From Porites lobata (taxonomy: Eukaryota; Cnidaria; Anthozoa; Scleractinia; Poritidae): a DNA stretch of 64,000 nucleotides. Positions within the stretch are counted from its first letter, which is position 1. Each line of letters begins with the position of its first letter. The position numbers and the translations under genes are program-made. Below the pieces are notes generated by a model, which made no database searches, was not told the DNA's origin, and saw nothing but the letters and a program-made list of their open reading frames with translations. Of this stretch, positions 58,595 through 64,000 are shown piece by piece. The DNA lies in contig CALNXK010000023.1 in NCBI GenBank assembly GCA_942486035.1, forward strand, positions 882,501 to 946,500. Reading direction: 5' to 3'.

Positions 58595-59094
58595 AGTCTG
58601 GCCAGCCAGTTCTGACAAATGGAAAGCGCCCTCGGTCATAAGGGTCGTGAGACGAAAAACGGAAATGATCAACAGTCTCAACTGACGAAGTTCTGTTGCC
58701 AAGAAATATTCATCTTAAGATAAATAGCCTGCGTAGCAGGCGTTAAAGGCGGGGGAGGGGGGTAAGAAAGAGAGGAAAGGGAGAGGGTATCCCCTCTCCT
58801 CTTTTTGCTCCCCCTTCAACATCTAGAGGATAGATTTTAAAAAAAATTGTTGTGCCTTGCCCGTTATGATAATTCAAAACGACAGTCTAAATAATCTATT
58901 AGTATAGGAATTTAAAAATCAATAATTGTAATACTGAACCAATTTAAGCCACTTTTAACCGATTTTAATCAGAAGTTTGCCTGAAGTCCTGATAGACCAA
59001 TCACCTATCCAACTAGCGTATTTGCAAGCCTTATTCCATGCATTGTGTGCCAATTGAAACTAAAGAACCAATTGGTAAAGCAAAGCTTTTCATG

Positions 59095-60530
59095 TCAGGA
59101 AATAATATAGTGGCAGAGATGGATTCCAAACCATCCACTTTGAGACGTCCAAACTCGCCAGGCGATTAATCCCCACAAACACAAATAATTTGTACCTGCT
59201 CCGTTTGTTTGTCTTGTTTCTTTATTTCGTTGAGCGACACTAAATACATCCTCGTGATATTGGCTTGAAGACTGAAGTAAAGAGAAAAAGAGAAAGATAA
59301 ACTAAGAATTAGATTTCTGGTGGTGGGGACTGACATTTGTTTCCCATCGAAATTCTTCTTGTACTCGGGCACCGAGAGACGCAGCAGAAAATAAGCTTGG
59401 AATTCGTGACGTCGTGAGAAGACCCAAATGGACGCTCTCTTTTTTCTGTTTGTTCGCTTTTTTCACCGTTGCTACCGAGATACACCCGGAACATACCGGT
59501 AACTAAACAGACCATTTTCACAATGTCTTCACAGACACAAATGCCCCAATTCATCTGATTCATCTTTAACTTTGGGGAGTCTTAGTTACCTTCAGATTGC
59601 AGATGAATTTCAACGCTTCCTCGGAAGACAGATTTAGACGATCAGCAATTAAACTCTGTTTAAGGAGCACAGAAAGTAGAAGTGATACATTAATATAATT
59701 AAATTGATGGATTAATTAATGATTAAAAAACTAACTTGTAATTACTAAACAACTGGCCAACTCTTACGCTCCATTCACACCGACTTAACCAGTTTAATTA
59801 AACCAGGTCTAAATGAATGCAAAACAGACACGGAAAACCAGAAAACAGGCTTCTACACAGGATTTAAATGGACTTCACAATGTAAAGCGATTAGCACTAA
59901 ATTTGCAATCAACGTCGTAGAAGTCAGCAAGCAGTTTTTACGAGGGAAACAATTCTAAACTGTGTTAAACTATATCGAAACCCAAACAACTTTCAAACAT
60001 GTTTAAGCTTTGGTGTGAATGAAGGTGGCGCATTAGATATTTATTTCGTATAATTATCCATACCCCTACAGTTATTTCTCAAATCAGTACCTGTAATGTT
60101 TTTTTGACATCTTCGGCCATAGCAGCAGATCCGCACACATACAAATGCGCTTTACTGTGGAGTATCAGGTCACAAATAATAGAGTGATCTTCCCTTAGAA
60201 GATCTTGAACGTATCTCTGCAAAAAAAGCTTTCCTTAGCAAATTTACTGTCGTACTTTAAAGAACGGAAAGAATGAGCGGAACATGAAAGAGGGGTACTG
60301 TGGTTGTTTCTGAGAAAAACTGCGTCATTAGTCACCTCCATGAGGTTTATTCATTGGACAAAAACAAACGGGCTTCGTGAGATTTAAATAACGGAAATGG
60401 TATGATGTCTTTAATAACCTCTACAGCTGAACTCACCCAGAGTCTGTATTTCTGTTAGAAAAAGATGTTGGTGTTAGTGTCTAACGGCACTTTTTTGTCA
60501 TTTTCATAATTATTGTCATTGTCATTATTA

Positions 60531-60568
<38 letters not shown>

Positions 60569-63500
60569 ATTATTGTTGTTGTTATTATTATACGTTTACT
60601 TTTCACTTCCGCTGTCTTGATACCCGCCGTACCTTGGGCGTCTGATCCTCTCTCGAGTACACCGTTCTTAATTCCGTTATAACTTTCCTTCCCACTGCCT
60701 CTTCAGTTTCAGTACGATAAATATCGTCGTGTCGCGGATTTCTGCAGCCGAAGAACAGTCGTATGTCTCCCCACTGTCTTTGACCTGTTATTGCTGACTT
60801 TGGTGGACATTTGTTGTTCATATCAAACATTCTCTGTTGCCAGAATGCGCGGAATGGTGCGATACCCGTCCCATTCCCTACCAGGATAACTGGCACAGAG
60901 CTATCCGATGGAATGTGGAAGGACTGGGCACTGAAGAAGGCAAGAGGGAAATAATACTTCACTTAAGACACTTGAAAACCCTAGAGCATACTTGAACGCT
61001 TGAAAAATTCTTTTCGACTCAAGAGTCACAGGATAACCGACCTTATGCAGCGTAAAAAGCTTACCGTCTAATGTAACAGGGAACCATGTCTCCAGGTTTT
61101 AACTCCTGGAGCCACTTGGAGCACACACCTTGATGAAGTGGTCCTTGGCCTCCTGTAAAAAAAATGTAGTGAAAATAATTACGGAGGAGCCTCTGCATAT
61201 TTGAATTTATTTAAATTATTTTCGAAACAAAATGATACTTTGACATAGAATAGAAAAAGATTTTATACCGCAGGCACTAAAGCGTTAAATTAAAAAGCCT
61301 ATAACCTATTTTTTTATTTTCTTATCTGAAAGAACACATTACAACAAGAACTTCTTCGAAAACATTTTGCGCTTTTTTTACAAATTTTTGAAAGCGTTCA
61401 ATTTTGCCGTCATTTTGGTACACTGTTTCCCTTACTCTTCTCTCTGAAAGGAAGGAGTGATCATCGTCACGTGTCTTAAATTACGGACTTGACTTTTTCC
61501 TACGGCACGATGCGGCAACATTTCTAAAAAATAACTCCCTTAAGAAGTCCACGTTAGTTAGACGAAACACACAGGAGAATAAACAAGTTTTACAGCTACA
61601 GTTCACAGAGTGCTTCTCACTAGTATTTTAAAAAAATGGTAATACAAAGAGTTGTACATGTGAGTATATATCTTTTTCCCTGTTTCCTTAGGTGAAGACT
61701 ATAGCTGTAAAAATGCCCCTAAATAATTTTATTCAGCGGACTCTAAGGTGAGGTTAAACACATGAAGAAAGTTTAAAAACACAAGTATTTTAAGAAAGAT
61801 GTTTTTTTCCAGTCTGTGACACAGATTAAGTTAATGTGTTTTAAAAATTGCTTTCAAATTTTATTTTTAAATAAATAAATTTTCTGCCTTGTGCTGTTGC
61901 TTTTTGCCACTTACCTCTCTTATAATATTCAACCACCACTGCTGTTACGTGAATTTCGTCTGCATAAACGTCAGGGGAAGACGATATTGAGAAGAATCTC
62001 TGTAAAAATCAGTATTGTACCTTTTGTAAGAAGGAGACTGTTAATGACTTTATCATTCATGATTATATTCATTTTGCAAAATCTGCTAAATTTACCTCCG
62101 TATAATTACACTCATGCTGATTTTTGTTTTAAAAAACAAATTAAATGGCAAATATAGAGTTAAGTAACTGTCACGCATACGTTTCATAGAATTCATAAAC
62201 CTCTAATTTGCCCCACGTTTGAACCTCGTGGGCGTGCCATATTTGGGTTGAGTTTGTTGTTTGTTCTTTTCCTTGCTTCGAGACGTTTCCCTTGGTACTG
62301 TAGTCTTATCTTTTCAAAAAATCAAGATTTCAAATCGGTTGGGGAAGAGGTAGACAATCAACCATTGAGAGAATGTGCCATTTATTATTTTTATTAGAAA
62401 TATCACAAATCACGCTGTTTTATGGCCACTGTCTTACCGGTTGCATAGCCGGAAGCTGTGTCAGTAACAAGTCAGCGGTCACTCGCACGGAAGAAAACTC
62501 ATGCAGAGTCTCCACAATGTTGCACTCCTTCTTTAGAGCCCAGTCTTCATACTCAGATCCACCCTGCATTAAAACATGTCAGAAAATATTATTACTTCTC
62601 TTAAGTATGGGAAAGCCTGACTACCTCCTTACTTGTTAAGTAAGACCATTTCAAAACTGATTACCTTACTCAACGTTTCAAGCTTCGTCTTCTCCAGTGG
62701 GCTTGTTGCCTACGATAGTATCAAAAAATATTAAGATTAAGTTCTTAAAGTTGTATAAAGTTAGTTAAAATAAATCGGAACTAATGACAAAAAAACATAG
62801 TAGTTATTTCACACGTTATGCAAATTATTGTGTAAAATCTAAAAAAATAAACTGTCCCAGGAAACACCCAGGCATGTCAAAGTGTTATGTAAACGTCCAA
62901 TGATGTTTTGTTTACTCGGTTTATATGTATAAGAGACCTACGGAAGAACTGCAGTGCTAAGAAATGTGGACACTATTGTACAAACTTTAACAGAGTGACT
63001 TGATTTCATGTAGATTATCATTTCCAAGCATGTTAGATTAACTTACCAGCTTTGCTAAGTAGCTGAGCATCTGCGGCGTTGGAACACTTGTGATATCGAG
63101 GTATCTTGACAACGCTTCTCGTAAAGTGCACCCCACAGAGAAACGATGGAACTGCTCCCACACTCTTGATCCGCCTAGTTAGGTGAAACAACAGATAATT
63201 CTTAAATAAAATTATTGAAAAAATTCCGCTCTTAAGGCCACTGACGCTCAATAACATTCAGTAGGAGTTCCACTTTACTTTTTCTAGATTTTTATTTGAT
63301 TAGTAAGAACCTGAATCCAGAGGGATAAAAACTAATTTTTCATCTTCTAGTTTTCCATTTCCAAGCATTATATTACCAGACAAAGATGGTGAAACCAAAT
63401 TTATAGTGACAATACTAGAAGATTTTTTAGGGGCTCCTGATTAAGTATCATTTCCACTTACGTACCGTCATTTGAACATTTCTACTAATAAGATGCTTAT

Positions 63501-63695
63501 GGCTTACTTGGATCCTCTCGCGCGACTTCAATCCTGATTGGGCAGTTTGGATCCGGTTTGTCATGCGTCAAGCCCACTAAGTCCTGCACCAAACTGGCTC
63601 TGTTAGCAGGAAATATTGCCACGTGATCGCCAGGTTCAAAGGTCAGTTCTTTGCTGTTTCCGTGGATATCCAGGGATACTAAAATTGTCGAACGA
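59095..63695 (-). CDS. NOS: Nitric oxide synthase, C-terminal reductase part (partial)
   Basis: Exons seen on the minus strand: 63695-63508, 63174-63047, 62709-62665, 62563-62438, 61999-61915, 61152-61065, 60930-60633, 60216-60091, 59655-59590 and 59271-59095. They give about 441 residues in phase. The haem oxygenase and FMN parts would lie beyond 64000. NOS makes nitric oxide and citrulline from arginine; this half carries electrons from NADPH through FAD. Visible: FEPGDHVAIFPANR, LDITSVPTP, FAD-binding RFFSISSSPDVYADEIH, GVCSKWLQ, NADPH-binding GNGTGIAPFRAFWQQR, FFGCR, YSRED, LYVCGSAAMAEDV and terminal QYHEDVFSVAQR. Between FWQQRMFD and FFGCR it is about ten residues longer than vertebrate NOS. 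The last exon runs open to TGA at 59097-59095; a possible donor after NGAG (G|GTACAA) could instead lead to another exon. The match to the NOS C-terminus favours NOS over cytochrome P450 reductase or methionine synthase reductase. Confidence 0.93.
59768..60026. mobile_element. MITE with CTCCATTCACACC termini in a NOS intron
   Basis: GCTCCATTCACACC at the left is mirrored by GGTGTGAATGAAGG at the right around about 260 bp, with TTTAAxCCTGG-like words inside. No coding capacity. TSD not resolved. Confidence 0.55.
60505..60592. repeat. (TTA)n microsatellite
   Basis: A TTATTATTATTA tract of more than a dozen units, with interruptions by TTG and AAT. It lies in the NOS intron between exons 60930-60633 and 60216-60091. 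Confidence 0.85.
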
Positions 63696-64000
63696 CTGAG
63701 GAAAAGAAAGTACGAAATAAAATGCTGTCAGTTGAAGATTGTTTTAGTTTAACGCTTTCTGCGATGTAAACTTGTAAGCACCATACTTCAAAATAAGTTA
63801 AGGCAGCACGATGGTCAACAAGTTGCAATGAAAGAAATATTTTCACGAGCCGATTTTTGTTTTTACGAAGAACTCCCTGAGATTGTTTCTTTGTGTTTTT
63901 ATAGGAGGTGTGTTTGAAGCTTAAGACAGATACATGTAGTCAGTGCTAAACGCATGATGACACTCCACAGAAAATCGAGACTCGTTTTCAGCGCGAGACT

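Overview
This is eukaryotic, animal nuclear DNA and most likely comes from an anthozoan cnidarian, probably a stony coral. That placement rests on intron-rich metazoan genes with GT-AG junctions and AT-rich introns, plus a dense population of small palindromic DNA transposons and a tRNA-derived SINE of a kind I associate with coral genomes. No species can be named from the sequence alone. I assembled the gene models by hand from reading frame, splice signals and similarity to known families. Most open frames in the window are chance.

Layout. (1) 1-3411: a repeat, then the 3' half of a Ty3/gypsy-type LTR retrotransposon (RNase H plus integrase) ending in one short LTR. (2) 3412-7691: gene-free, with several MITEs. 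(3) 7692-20111, minus strand: a complete septin gene of the SEPT2/SEPT5 class, 13 proposed exons, 378 residues. (4) 20112-20493: a 382-bp divergent promoter interval. (5) 20494-26189, plus strand: a complete MED19 (Mediator subunit 19) gene, 8 exons, 261 residues. (6) 26190-34270: gene-free and repeat-rich. (7) 34271-50286, minus strand: an SVOP/SV2-like major facilitator transporter gene with two possible first coding exons. (8) 50287-59094: a gene-free TE graveyard with a pogo-like element containing another element, a decayed mariner-type element, and a 1.1-kb element with 83-bp TIRs and 8-bp TSDs. (9) 59095-63695, minus strand: the C-terminal reductase half of a nitric oxide synthase gene, whose 5' part lies beyond the right edge.

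The four cellular genes have no shared pathway. The head-to-head septin/MED19 pair may share a promoter. The most distinctive theme is the number of palindromic, 9-bp-TSD (Mutator-like) MITEs and long inverted repeats inside introns, some ending within 30 bp of splice sites. Other points of note are a proposed 5-nt microexon and a GC-AG intron in the septin gene, alternative first exons in the transporter gene, an overlapping uORF at MED19, and a 166-bp minisatellite in the last septin intron.
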